Of a stretch of DNA of 64,000 nucleotides, positions 53,095 to 60,956 are shown piece after piece. The translations under genes were made by a program, and so were the position numbers. The first letter of the stretch is position 1, and each line of letters starts with the position of its first letter. The DNA is taken from NCBI GenBank assembly GCA_036794825.1, contig DAIRGA010000003.1, positions 167,395 to 231,394 on the forward strand, read 5' to 3'. The DNA is from RZYY01 sp036794825. GTDB taxonomy: Bacteria > Bacteroidota > Bacteroidia > Bacteroidales > 4484-276. Under the pieces are notes generated by a model, which made no database searches, was not told the DNA's origin, and saw only the letters and a list, made by a program, of their open reading frames with translations.

Positions 53095-53163
53095 ATGCCA
53101 ATGATGATCTGATTCAAGTATGAAAGCCCATTTGCCCATAAATCCCCAAATGGGGACTTTTCC

Positions 53164-53228
53164 AAACTGCTGATTTTTAGCGTTCTCCTATTTGGGTCAG
53201 GGGTAAAAATGCTAAAAATCAGCAGTTT
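53164..53228. repeat. Perfect 18-base inverted repeat with 29-base loop
   Basis: Arms AAACTGCTGATTTTTAGC (53164-53181) and GCTAAAAATCAGCAGTTT (53211-53228). A small palindrome, TCCCCAAATGGGGA, lies just before it at 53143-53156. Confidence 0.88.
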
Positions 53229-53443
53229 GCGGATTATTCAGACTGAGCTCACGATCCCGAATTTTCATATTTCTGGTATGACCATAGGGAGTGATATATC
53301 TCTTTTAAAATCCAAACAAAATTTCTTTAGAACTTCCTGGTATTCGGTATAGTAACCTCAGATCAATTTGTGAATCATACTTTGTAATAACCTATTTATC
53401 AATATCATAACAAATGCTCGGATCCCTCAAAATAAAAAACACG

Positions 53444-53488
53444 AAACCCGAAAATTCATCTCCCTCAGGATGATGAATTTTCGGGTTT
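53444..53488. terminator. Bidirectional stem-loop terminator
   Basis: Arms AAACCCGAAAATTCATC (53444-53460) and GATGAATTTTCGGGTTT (53472-53488), perfect over 17 bases, loop of 11. A-rich on the left and T-rich on the right (CGGGTTTT), so it can end transcripts from either of the convergent genes. Confidence 0.65.
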
Positions 53489-53632
53489 TGCTATTGCAGG
53501 AAGCAAAAATCCCGGGCCAGCCACTTTCAATCTCCCCTATCCCCTCCCCTCTTTAAACTTGCTACCCCTCAATTATTTCCCTCTCACTTTTCACTCTTCA
53601 CTTCCTACTTTTTTCTTTTTACTTTTTACTTC

Positions 53633-55543
53633 TTACTTTTTTATATGCTCCGCGAGGAACTTCTCCATAGCCCTGTAGAAATCAAACCGGTTTTCTTCGT
53701 TGGCAAAACCATGGCCTTCGTTATCTTTCACCATGTATTCCACTTCTACACCGCGTTTGCGAAGCGCTTCCACAATCTGATCCGATTCGGCCTTGTTGAC
53801 ACGCGGATCGTTGGCGCCCTGGGCAACAAACAGCGGAGTCATGATTTTGTGGGCATTCAGTGCCGGAGAGGTAGCCCTGAACTGAACACTGTCAGCTTCA
53901 GGATTTCCGACCATTTCGTACATCATATCGAGCATTGGTTTCCAGTAGGGCGGAATGGTTTGCATAAAAGTGAACAGATTGGAAACGCCCACATAGTTCA
54001 CCGCGGCTGCATAGAGAGTCGGAGTTACCACAACGCCCTGCAGAGTGGCATATCCGCCATAGCTGGCGCCGTAGATGGCGATCCGGTTTTTGTCGGCTAT
54101 CCCCTTGTTGATAAGCCAGTAAACGCCATCGGTAATATCGTTCTGCATATTCAATCCCCACTGCTTGAAGGATTTCTCCAAAAATTCACGGCCATAACCA
54201 GTCGAACCCCTGAAGTTCATTTGTAAAACAGCATATCCGCGGTTGGCCAGGAACTGTACCTCAGGGTTGAAACCCCAGTTGTCGCGCGCCCAGGGGCCGC
54301 CGTGAGGGTTGATTACAACAGGAAGGTTGCGGGCAGACTCCATCGTGAGGCCTTTGGGCAATGTCAGGTAACCCGGAATCATCAGACCGTCGCGGGCTTC
54401 GTATTCAATCGGAAACACGCTGGCCATCTCATTTTCGTCCAGCCAGGGACTTACATCATGAATTTTGGTTAGCTGATTTTTCGAGAAATCATACAGATAA
54501 TAAGCGCCAAGCGATCTGTCAGAATAAGTGCGTATGATAAACATGTTCTCATCATCATCGCTGGACGAAATGCCGATTTCGTAATTAGGGAGATGCTTGT
54601 AGAGATTCTCAAACATCGTTTTGGTCTGCTGATCGAAGAAATGGCGCTCGCGTTTCCACGAAACAAAAGAAGCCGAGGTCAGCACTTTTCTTTTCCTTGA
54701 ATAAAAGACCGAAGAAACATCATACCTGGTATTTTCATAAAGCACCTCCATCTCTTTCCCGTTGGCTACATCAAACTTCACCACCACCGATTTATCCCTG
54801 CCAAGGTTGGAAGTGGCGTAGATGTGTTTGTTGTCGAAGTCAAAGAACTCGGGAGAAACACTCTCCTTGAAGTTGGTGGTCAGCACGGGCCTGAACTCCT
54901 GATCTTCGGTGTCGCGGTACTGGATCTGGGTGTTGATGCCGTCAACAATGGCAATGGCCACGCGCAGTTTGCCGGCGTGATCGGTCATCCAGCCCTGAAT
55001 ATTGCCCGGATTTTCGGCCAGCATCTTCATTTCACCGGTTTTGATGTTGAGGCGGTAAGGATCAAAAACCATCGGGTTACGCTGGTTCAGGCTGATGATC
55101 ATTTCGTCCGGAATATCTTTCAGATCGTCAATGATTTGGGTTCTGACGCCTTCGAAACAGGTGAGGCATTTGAGGTTTTTTCCATCCTTATCCACACCAT
55201 AGATGGCGAAATTTTCGTCTCCGCCATTGTCTTTCAGGTAAAGGATGCGGTCTTTGTTGGCCCAGTAGTAACCCGCAATATCGCGGTCGGTTTCTCCGGT
55301 CAGCCTAACGGCTTTGTCTTTGCCTATCTGCTGAACAAAGATGTTCATACGGCTTTCGTAGGGCGCCATATAGGAATAATATTTCCCGTCAGGCGAAATC
55401 TGGTAGCCGGTCTTCTCAGGGTTTTTGAAGAAATCCTCGAGAGGAATCTGTTTTTGTGCCATTGCGCTTTGGTTTGAAAGCAGATCAAACAGGATTATCA
55501 TTACAAATGTTCCTGCCGTCAGTAAAAATTTGAAACTTTTCAT
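53633..55543 (-). CDS. S9 family prolyl oligopeptidase-like peptidase, exported
   Basis: A 636-residue S9 peptidase. I start it at ATG 55543 (MKSFKFLLTAGTFVMIILFD), which gives a signal peptide ending SAMAQ; the frame is open for 14 further codons. Residues about 30-370 are the beta-propeller-like WD/PD40 part that gates access, and residues about 390-636 the alpha/beta hydrolase: NPHGGPWARDNWGFN (oxyanion region), Ser494 in YGASYGGYATL, Asp in GANDPRVNKAES and His in NEGHGFANEENR. It probably cleaves short peptides in the periplasm, in the manner of DPP or acylaminoacyl peptidases. It ends in a pyrimidine-rich tract. No link to the glucan locus is apparent. Confidence 0.92.
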   Translation of the reverse strand: MKSFKFLLTAGTFVMIILFDLLSNQSAMAQKQIPLEDFFKNPEKTGYQISPDGKYYSYMAPYESRMNIFVQQIGKDKAVRLTGETDRDIAGYYWANKDRILYLKDNGGDENFAIYGVDKDGKNLKCLTCFEGVRTQIIDDLKDIPDEMIISLNQRNPMVFDPYRLNIKTGEMKMLAENPGNIQGWMTDHAGKLRVAIAIVDGINTQIQYRDTEDQEFRPVLTTNFKESVSPEFFDFDNKHIYATSNLGRDKSVVVKFDVANGKEMEVLYENTRYDVSSVFYSRKRKVLTSASFVSWKRERHFFDQQTKTMFENLYKHLPNYEIGISSSDDDENMFIIRTYSDRSLGAYYLYDFSKNQLTKIHDVSPWLDENEMASVFPIEYEARDGLMIPGYLTLPKGLTMESARNLPVVINPHGGPWARDNWGFNPEVQFLANRGYAVLQMNFRGSTGYGREFLEKSFKQWGLNMQNDITDGVYWLINKGIADKNRIAIYGASYGGYATLQGVVVTPTLYAAAVNYVGVSNLFTFMQTIPPYWKPMLDMMYEMVGNPEADSVQFRATSPALNAHKIMTPLFVAQGANDPRVNKAESDQIVEALRKRGVEVEYMVKDNEGHGFANEENRFDFYRAMEKFLAEHIKK

Positions 55544-55571
55544 AGAATGATAGAATTTAAAATTATTGCGG

Positions 55572-55579
55572 CAAAAGTA
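55572..55579 (-). promoter_or_regulatory. -7 box (TACTTTTG) for the S9 peptidase
   Basis: On the minus strand TACTTTTG fits TAnnTTTG and lies 28 bases before the chosen start at 55543. It also sits upstream of the longer possible start at 55585 only by being inside it, which supports the start at 55543. Confidence 0.5.
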
Positions 55580-55639
55580 AGCCAATGGGGGTAATTAACA
55601 GGGAGTTAATTTCTTACAAAATTAAACCGCTACCCGCGA

Positions 55640-56716
55640 TCAAAACCAGTTTTTACGGCGCATATAAAGGTACATTGCACTGCCACCTACAAGCATGCTC
55701 AGCAAAACCGCAGGGTATCCCCAGCGATAGTTCAGTTCGGGCATAAACTCGAAATTCATCCCATAAATGCCGGCCAGGAAAGTAAGCGGGATAAAAATGG
55801 TGGATATCAGCGTCAGCGATTTCATTACGTTGTTCATCCGGTTGGAGCTGTTCATCATTTGCAGTTCCATCAGCCCTGATATCATGTCGCGGAAGTGTTC
55901 GGCAGAGCTGGAAAGATAGATCAGGTGGTCGTTGGTGTCGTTGAAAAAGTTGCGGTTTTGCTTGCGGATCAGCGGGCTGTCGCTTTTGAGCAGCAGGCGG
56001 ATGGCTTCGGCAACCGGGAAAATATTTCTCCGCATAAAGTTCAACTCTTTCTTTTGTAGTTGGATTCTACCGATCATATCAGCGCTCTGATCCTTCATCA
56101 GTCTCTCTTCGATTTCCTGCAATTTCTCCTCCGTCGAGGTGAACAGCAGGTAATAGTTGTCAACAATGATATCAATGAGCCGGTACAAAATGTAATCGTT
56201 CGTCCGCTCCCTGATTTTGCCAACAGCCTGCGCAATACGCGCCATGAAGGGATCAAAAAGCGCTGACGGCCGCTGCAAAAAACTGATGATCCAGTCCTGC
56301 CCCAGCACAAAACAGACGTGGTTCACTTCAAACTCATCGGTTTCGCTGTTTCTGCCGAGCATCTTGATGACAAAAAAGAGATGCCCGTCAACCTCCTCCG
56401 ACTTGGGCATGTGCTCGGTGTTCAGCACATCCTCGATAATCAGCGGATTGATCTGGAACAACTTACCAACAATTTCGAGCTTCGAAACCTCTGCCAGCCC
56501 AACAAACTGAATCCAGTTGACCGCTTCCGGCCGGATGAGCGAAGGCAGACTTTCCAGGTCTTCAATTGCCTCTTCCCGATAAAAATCATCTCTGAAAGAG
56601 ATCAGCCTGACCGATGTCCTGGCTGTTGACTGACCAAAGGTTTCGATCAGCGTTCCGGGAGGCGCTCCAGCTTTGGTCTTCATCAGCCGGTAAATGTTGC
56701 TTTGCGGGATTTTCAT
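55640..56716 (-). CDS. corA: CorA-type magnesium/cobalt transporter
   Basis: A 358-residue CorA channel. The cytoplasmic N-terminal domain (about 1-250) includes LIIEDVLNTEHMPKSEEVDG, followed by the long stalk helix and two C-terminal membrane segments. The GMN pore signature is at residues 319-321 (FLAGIYGMNFEFMPEL), and the second segment runs to the end with the basic tail MRRKNWF. CorA forms a pentamer in the inner membrane that lets Mg2+ (and Co2+ or Ni2+) in. It is 96 bases upstream of the S9 gene on the same strand, but that gap has its own -7 box, so the two may be separately transcribed. Confidence 0.95.
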   Translation of the reverse strand: MKIPQSNIYRLMKTKAGAPPGTLIETFGQSTARTSVRLISFRDDFYREEAIEDLESLPSLIRPEAVNWIQFVGLAEVSKLEIVGKLFQINPLIIEDVLNTEHMPKSEEVDGHLFFVIKMLGRNSETDEFEVNHVCFVLGQDWIISFLQRPSALFDPFMARIAQAVGKIRERTNDYILYRLIDIIVDNYYLLFTSTEEKLQEIEERLMKDQSADMIGRIQLQKKELNFMRRNIFPVAEAIRLLLKSDSPLIRKQNRNFFNDTNDHLIYLSSSAEHFRDMISGLMELQMMNSSNRMNNVMKSLTLISTIFIPLTFLAGIYGMNFEFMPELNYRWGYPAVLLSMLVGGSAMYLYMRRKNWF

Positions 56717-56786
56717 AACTAATCTGAATTTTTATGGAAATGAAATTCTTTAAATTTTTAAACCGGAAGGAATGTGATGCGTGTTT

Positions 56787-57917
56787 TCAAATAACAAAAT
56801 CAAGGTAATTCTCCCTGGTGATGCACTGATAATTGTTGCCATAATTCTCCACCCACGAACGTGGCACTTTGGGCTTTGATTTAGTGAATTTTATCTCAAA
56901 AGCTGACAATTCTTCACCAGATTTCTCGATGTAATCCAGTTCGACACCGTTATAGGTACGCCAGAAAAAAGTACTGGTATATTGCCGTTCCGATACGAGC
57001 TTCTTCCGCCGTTCCGATATAATAAAGTTTTCCCACAGCAAACCCACGTCATTTCTTAGATTCAGAGCGTTGAAATTGTCAGCAAAAACATTTCTGATCC
57101 CATTATCATAGAAAAAAAACTTCTGTGATTTACTGACCTCTTTTCGGGGGTTAGTGCTGAACGCTTCCAGCCTGAAAATAATGAACGACTGTTCGAGAAG
57201 GTGGATGTAGCGCTCGATGGTTTCGCGGTTTAAGCCAAGCTGACTGCCCAGTTCGTTGATGCTGACCTGCGACCCGGTCTGAAAAGCAAGTAACCTGAGT
57301 ATATCCCTGATTTTCAATGGATACCTGATGTTCTCGAGCTCAAGAATATCCTTAAAAATATAGGACTCGGAGATTTCGTGGAGATAATCCTCCCGTGCCT
57401 TATTTCCAGAGGTTTTAATCACTTCCGGGTATAGTCCGAAAATAAGCCGCTCGTTTAGCCGGTCGTCCAGCTCGAAGCGGTTGAAATGTGACGAAAGCTC
57501 TGCAGTGGAGACCGGCAATAAAGTATGGATAATTTTTCGGCCCGTCAGCGGCTCGGTTACGCGTTGCGATAGTAAAAATGAGGATGAGACTGTAACCAGG
57601 ATTTTCAGCTCAGGCAGTTCATCGTGCAATATCTTCAGGTTAATGCCTATCTCCGGAACCCGCTGCCCTTCGTCAATGAAAAGCAATTCGTATCCTTCAA
57701 CCAGAGATTTGAGCCTGTTCAGGTCGCGGCTCGATAAAACATCAATGTACTTCAATTGATCGGCATTGATGCTGAGCGTTCTGAGCCCCGTGTCGCTGAT
57801 CACCATCTGCGATAGCGTACTCTTACCTGCCTGTCGGGGACCATACAGAATCATTACTTTCCCTGAATTAATCAGTTGTTCGGTGAGTTGCTCTTTTATC
57901 TTCCGTTGAATCAACAT
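56787..57917 (-). CDS. AAA+ family ATPase with C-terminal DUF4143 domain
   Basis: A 376-residue ATPase of the common AAA_14/DUF4143 family. The Walker A motif is ILYGPRQAGKST (about 23-34) and the Walker B is ELLFIDEGQRVPEI (about 73-86). A winged-helix region (LRLLAFQTGSQVSINELGSQ) and the nuclease-like DUF4143 part follow, with FWRTYNGVELDYIE and AFEIKFTKSKPK near the C-terminus; the last resembles a PD-(D/E)xK type core (D, ExK). Proteins of this family are frequent and often several per genome, but their role is not known. It is a separate unit with its own -7 box and has no clear link with its neighbours. Confidence 0.85.
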   Translation of the reverse strand: MLIQRKIKEQLTEQLINSGKVMILYGPRQAGKSTLSQMVISDTGLRTLSINADQLKYIDVLSSRDLNRLKSLVEGYELLFIDEGQRVPEIGINLKILHDELPELKILVTVSSSFLLSQRVTEPLTGRKIIHTLLPVSTAELSSHFNRFELDDRLNERLIFGLYPEVIKTSGNKAREDYLHEISESYIFKDILELENIRYPLKIRDILRLLAFQTGSQVSINELGSQLGLNRETIERYIHLLEQSFIIFRLEAFSTNPRKEVSKSQKFFFYDNGIRNVFADNFNALNLRNDVGLLWENFIISERRKKLVSERQYTSTFFWRTYNGVELDYIEKSGEELSAFEIKFTKSKPKVPRSWVENYGNNYQCITRENYLDFVI

Positions 57918-57934
57918 CCTTAATAGATTTTTGG

Positions 57935-57942
57935 CAAAAGTA
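57935..57942 (-). promoter_or_regulatory. -7 box (TACTTTTG) for the AAA ATPase
   Basis: On the minus strand TACTTTTG fits TAnnTTTG, 17 bases before the start at 57917. No TTG at the usual spacing. Confidence 0.45.
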
Positions 57943-58336
57943 CGAAATAATACGGTTGACCGGCATAATTAGTCCAAATATTTACGGTTAATCAGCAAAT
58001 TTTGTATTTGACGTAATGGACAAAAAGGAAGCTGAAAAACCCTGAAACCCTTTCCAGTTCTGTATTAAAATCACATTGAAATGTTGATCCGGATCAGAAC
58101 AGCCAGGGCGGGCAAGGAAAAGAATGGAGGGACGGAGGTAAGGAGGGATGCTTGCCCGAACCCGACGAAGGAGGGGGCTAAGTGTCTCCGTAGAAGAGAA
58201 AAACAATTCGGGGATGGCTTAGCAGTGAGAAGCAGGCTGTCGGTAATCGCCAGTAAGACTTAATCAGTGAGTGTATCATGAAAGCCGATTCAGGATACTC
58301 AATTTAACCTTTCAGAAAAAATGGTAATTTTGCTTT
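57943..58336. other. Non-coding region with a G-rich, purine-skewed island
   Basis: About 394 bases without a convincing gene. A 12-base palindrome TGATCCGGATCA lies near 58085. From about 58097 to 58200 the + strand is strongly G and A rich (GGGCGGGCAAGG, GGAGGGACGGAGGTAAGGAG, GAAGGAGGGGGC), very different from its AT-rich surroundings, and GGGCAAG and CTTGCCC can pair across it. A 60-codon open frame at 58081-58263 has no recognisable features. Confidence 0.5.
58325..58332 (+). promoter_or_regulatory. Possible -7 box TAATTTTG before the PIN gene
   Basis: TAATTTTG lies 4 bases before the ATG at 58337, which would make a leaderless or nearly leaderless transcript. No TTG at the right distance upstream, so uncertain. 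Confidence 0.3.
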
Positions 58337-58798
58337 ATGAAGATACCACGGCTATATTTTGACACCTCAGTTTTTGGTGGGATTTACGATGTTGAATTTC
58401 AACACGAAACGATGCTGCTTTTCGATATGGTTAAAAATGGAGAGATTATTTGTGTTTACTCTGACCTGACTGAACTTGAACTTGAAAATGCGCCCGAACC
58501 AATAAAAATTCACTTTCTGTCGCTTAACCAACAGCATACAGAGTTTGTTGAAATTACAGAAGAAACAAACTTACTGGCCGAACAATACATTTTAGAGAAA
58601 GTTGTAGGAGAAACCAACATTGATGACTGCCGGCATATAGCATGCGCAACAATCAATAAGGTTGATTATCTGGTAAGTTGGAATTTTAAACACATTGTTA
58701 ATGTGTTTAGAATAAGGGGATACAATTCGATTAATATTAAAAATGGCTATAACCAGATTGACATCCGTTCACCAAAAGAAATTATTAAAAATGACTAA
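58337..58798 (+). CDS. PIN-domain protein, VapC-like toxin candidate
   Basis: A 153-residue PIN-domain protein. The expected acidic residues for a metal-dependent ribonuclease are present: D9 in LYFDTSVFGG, E46 and E48 in DLTELELEN, D96 and D97 in TNIDDCRHIACA, and the late SWNFKHI segment (Asn116 where many PIN proteins have Asp). It is a little longer than typical VapC (about 130). The stop overlaps a 49-residue frame downstream by 8 bases, as expected for a toxin-antitoxin pair, though the usual order is antitoxin first. It could also be a solitary PIN nuclease. The activity on RNA is inferred from the family. Confidence 0.8.
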   Translation: MKIPRLYFDTSVFGGIYDVEFQHETMLLFDMVKNGEIICVYSDLTELELENAPEPIKIHFLSLNQQHTEFVEITEETNLLAEQYILEKVVGETNIDDCRHIACATINKVDYLVSWNFKHIVNVFRIRGYNSINIKNGYNQIDIRSPKEIIKND

Positions 58799-58940
58799 GA
58801 AAATAAAAGCAGACAAAGAGTTTGACACTGTCAAATTCTTCAGGGAAGTAAAAGAAAAGATTGCAATAGAAACCAGGGGTATGACATTTGCTGAATTGAA
58901 GGAATATATCAGCAAAAGGAAGCTAAAACTGGCGAAATAA
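58791..58940 (+). CDS. 49-residue basic protein, possible antitoxin partner
   Basis: A small frame starting at ATG 58791, in the sequence ATGACTAA that also holds the stop of the PIN gene. The product is Lys-rich (MTKKIKADKEFDTVKFFREV at the start) and ends in MTFAELKEYISKRKLKLAK. FDTVKFFREVKEKI and FAELKEYI resemble the helical partner-binding tails found in small proteins paired with PIN genes in Bacteroidota. No DNA-binding domain is visible. The role as antitoxin is inferred only from overlap and size. Confidence 0.6.
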   Translation: MTKKIKADKEFDTVKFFREVKEKIAIETRGMTFAELKEYISKRKLKLAK

Positions 58941-59038
58941 TTCGTATTGCCATCACCAATTAAGAAGCTTAGCAAACCAGCCAGGATTAAGGAATGATCA
59001 CAAAAGCAGGCCTGTCAGGATTTCCATTTCCCTCCCAT

Positions 59039-60922
59039 TTACTCCCTCACCACCTTCTCCATCCAGCTCCGTTCCCCGTTTTCAATCCTGATAAAATAGA
59101 TCCCGCCGGCAAATCCTGAAAGATCAACCTGTCCGGGGAGTTCAATTGCTGTCTCTTTTATTTTGAGGCCAGTGGCATTGAACACCTGCAGATTGAAATT
59201 GCCGGCCAGCCCTCCGATAGTGAATGAGCCTTTGGTGGGGTTGGGATGCAGGGTGATGCTTGCTAAATCGCTGCCTGCAACGCTGGTTGATCCCGTTTTT
59301 AGTCCGGTAATCATGGATTGTCCGGATTCAGAAAAATGGCCACTATGCGGAAAGCTATTATTAAAGGTAGCTTCCACCGGGATGATTTCTTTGGTGGCGG
59401 CTTTGTAAACCCTGAACTCCATCGCTTCACCTTCTGCAAAGCCATCCGGTGATGTCAGGTCTGCGCCGTTGACAACCAGCAGGAGATTGCCTTTGTCCTG
59501 CTCAACCTTTGTTAGGCCTGCACAGTTACCGTCAGGATCAAAAACACCAAGGTAATCGCCGGTTTGAAGCTGCGACAAAGCGCTTTCGGCGATTGAAAAA
59601 AAATGGCTTGTTCCTGTTTTGCTGACAATCCAGGGGGCATTTTCAGTATCAGGCGGTTGTGCTTTTTTGTAACCTGCCAATGATGATTTGGCGCAGGTGT
59701 AGGTGATTTCGCCCGGTGCGGTCATGTTGAGCAGGTAGCCTTTTCCCGGCTCAAGGTATTCCAGCGTGTAGATTTGTCCCATCGGCCAGTAGATGAGCTG
59801 GGCGTGTATGTCGAACGCAATCAGCAAACTATTTCCAAGCGGTGTGAGAATATTGCTTACCGGCACAGGCTGATCGCAAAGAACCGGCAGATAACTCACT
59901 CCCTGCGCAAGTGCGATGGATTTGTCCGATGGCTGTTCGCCCGCAATCTGCAGGCAGCCCGCACTTTTCATCTTGATCTTGTAGCCCGTGTAAACATCCC
60001 AGTTGCCCAGTGTATTGACATTCTGTGAAGGCCAGAAAATGCCCTCCTTCCCTAATACAATAACCACCTGGTTATTGGCCGTAAGTGGCGCAAAAACATC
60101 GGGCATGGAAGGGTTGAAGGGCTGGTTGTAACTCGAAATGATGCTCCACCCCTCTGGGATGCACACCGTGTGTTCTTCACCCGACGGCGTTGCAAATTCG
60201 GCAGGAGCGCTCCATTCGCCGGGGGTTTCGCCGCACACCGTCCTCACGTAGCACTGGTAAGCGGTGGAGGGCAGCAGCTCGTTCAATGGATAACTGTTTT
60301 CGCTGATTCCCTGCACCAGCGTTCCTTCGGTGAGCGGATTGAAACCGGCAAAGCCATACAGCAGGTCATAGGTTACTACGGTACCGGTTGCTGACCACTC
60401 GACTATTGCAGTTGTTTCGGTGATCTGTTGCACGGTCAGTTCCTGCGGGGGCTGGCAGGTGATGGTGAAAAAGTCGTTGCTCATGTCTTCACCCACATTG
60501 CCAAAAGCATCTGTGGCAGTGATCCTGATTTTGGCCAGTCCCACCGCTTCCGGCGGGAGGTTAAAGCCGGCGCTGCCTGTGTTGGCGATCAGCGCTGCGA
60601 GGGTGTAGCTTACCGTTCCGGCCTCTGTGATCAGAAACACCGACACCGGCTCTGCTGCCAGCGTTTCATCCGTTGCCGACCAGCCCACATCAAGCGGAGT
60701 GGCATGGCCTGCGCTCTCCCCGCCATTGGGAACCAGCACCTCCACCACCGGCGTTTTGGTATCGAAAGTCATGGCCGCCGACTCCACAATCAGCACTTCA
60801 CCGGTTTTGGTGTTGAAGATAAAGCGGTCGGAGTCTTTGGTGAGGGTTTCCTGGGAGTGCAGTTGAAGTGAAAGCAAAGCGATCAGGATGACGGTTATGT
60901 GGATTTTTATGTTGGGTTTCAT
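59039..60922 (-). CDS. Secreted protein with Ig, Fn3, F and G modules and T9SS sorting domain
   Basis: A 627-residue secreted protein. Signal peptide (ends LQLHSQ), an Ig-like domain (about 55-155, VEVLVPNGGESAG), an Fn3 domain (about 160-248, VEWSATGTVVTYDLLYGF), module F (about 250-415, CIPEGWSIISSYNQPF), module G (about 420-540, GDYLGVFDPDGNCAGL) and a T9SS type A domain (about 555-627, LHPNPTKGSFTIGG to MEKVVRE). F and G are the same modules, in the same order and followed by the same sorting domain, as in the 1147-residue protein of the glucan locus. It follows the FISUMP gene by 34 bases, so the two are probably one operon. Function unknown; adhesion or binding is plausible. Confidence 0.75.
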   Translation of the reverse strand: MKPNIKIHITVILIALLSLQLHSQETLTKDSDRFIFNTKTGEVLIVESAAMTFDTKTPVVEVLVPNGGESAGHATPLDVGWSATDETLAAEPVSVFLITEAGTVSYTLAALIANTGSAGFNLPPEAVGLAKIRITATDAFGNVGEDMSNDFFTITCQPPQELTVQQITETTAIVEWSATGTVVTYDLLYGFAGFNPLTEGTLVQGISENSYPLNELLPSTAYQCYVRTVCGETPGEWSAPAEFATPSGEEHTVCIPEGWSIISSYNQPFNPSMPDVFAPLTANNQVVIVLGKEGIFWPSQNVNTLGNWDVYTGYKIKMKSAGCLQIAGEQPSDKSIALAQGVSYLPVLCDQPVPVSNILTPLGNSLLIAFDIHAQLIYWPMGQIYTLEYLEPGKGYLLNMTAPGEITYTCAKSSLAGYKKAQPPDTENAPWIVSKTGTSHFFSIAESALSQLQTGDYLGVFDPDGNCAGLTKVEQDKGNLLLVVNGADLTSPDGFAEGEAMEFRVYKAATKEIIPVEATFNNSFPHSGHFSESGQSMITGLKTGSTSVAGSDLASITLHPNPTKGSFTIGGLAGNFNLQVFNATGLKIKETAIELPGQVDLSGFAGGIYFIRIENGERSWMEKVVRE

Positions 60923-60956
60923 GTTTTTAAAATTTGATTGTTAGGTGCATAAGTTA

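Larger units (their letters stand above)
52871..53632. other. 762-base convergent intergenic region without genes
   Basis: Between the protease gene (+) and the S9 peptidase gene (-). It holds four inverted repeats (listed separately), fragments of a dispersed repeat, and from about 53520 to 53632 a pyrimidine-rich + strand with TTTTTACTTTTTACTTCTTAC-like units. I find no credible protein-coding frame. Confidence 0.75.

Noticed and set aside
56787..57917. Possible defence-system ATPase together with the PIN gene
   Set aside because: The genes are on opposite strands with separate promoters and a 419-base gap; DUF4143 ATPases are common singletons and nothing links the two.
58081..58263. 60-codon + strand frame in the G-rich island
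   Set aside because: Composition is driven by the purine-rich DNA (many Arg, Lys, Gly), and there is no motif or start signal; better seen as non-coding.
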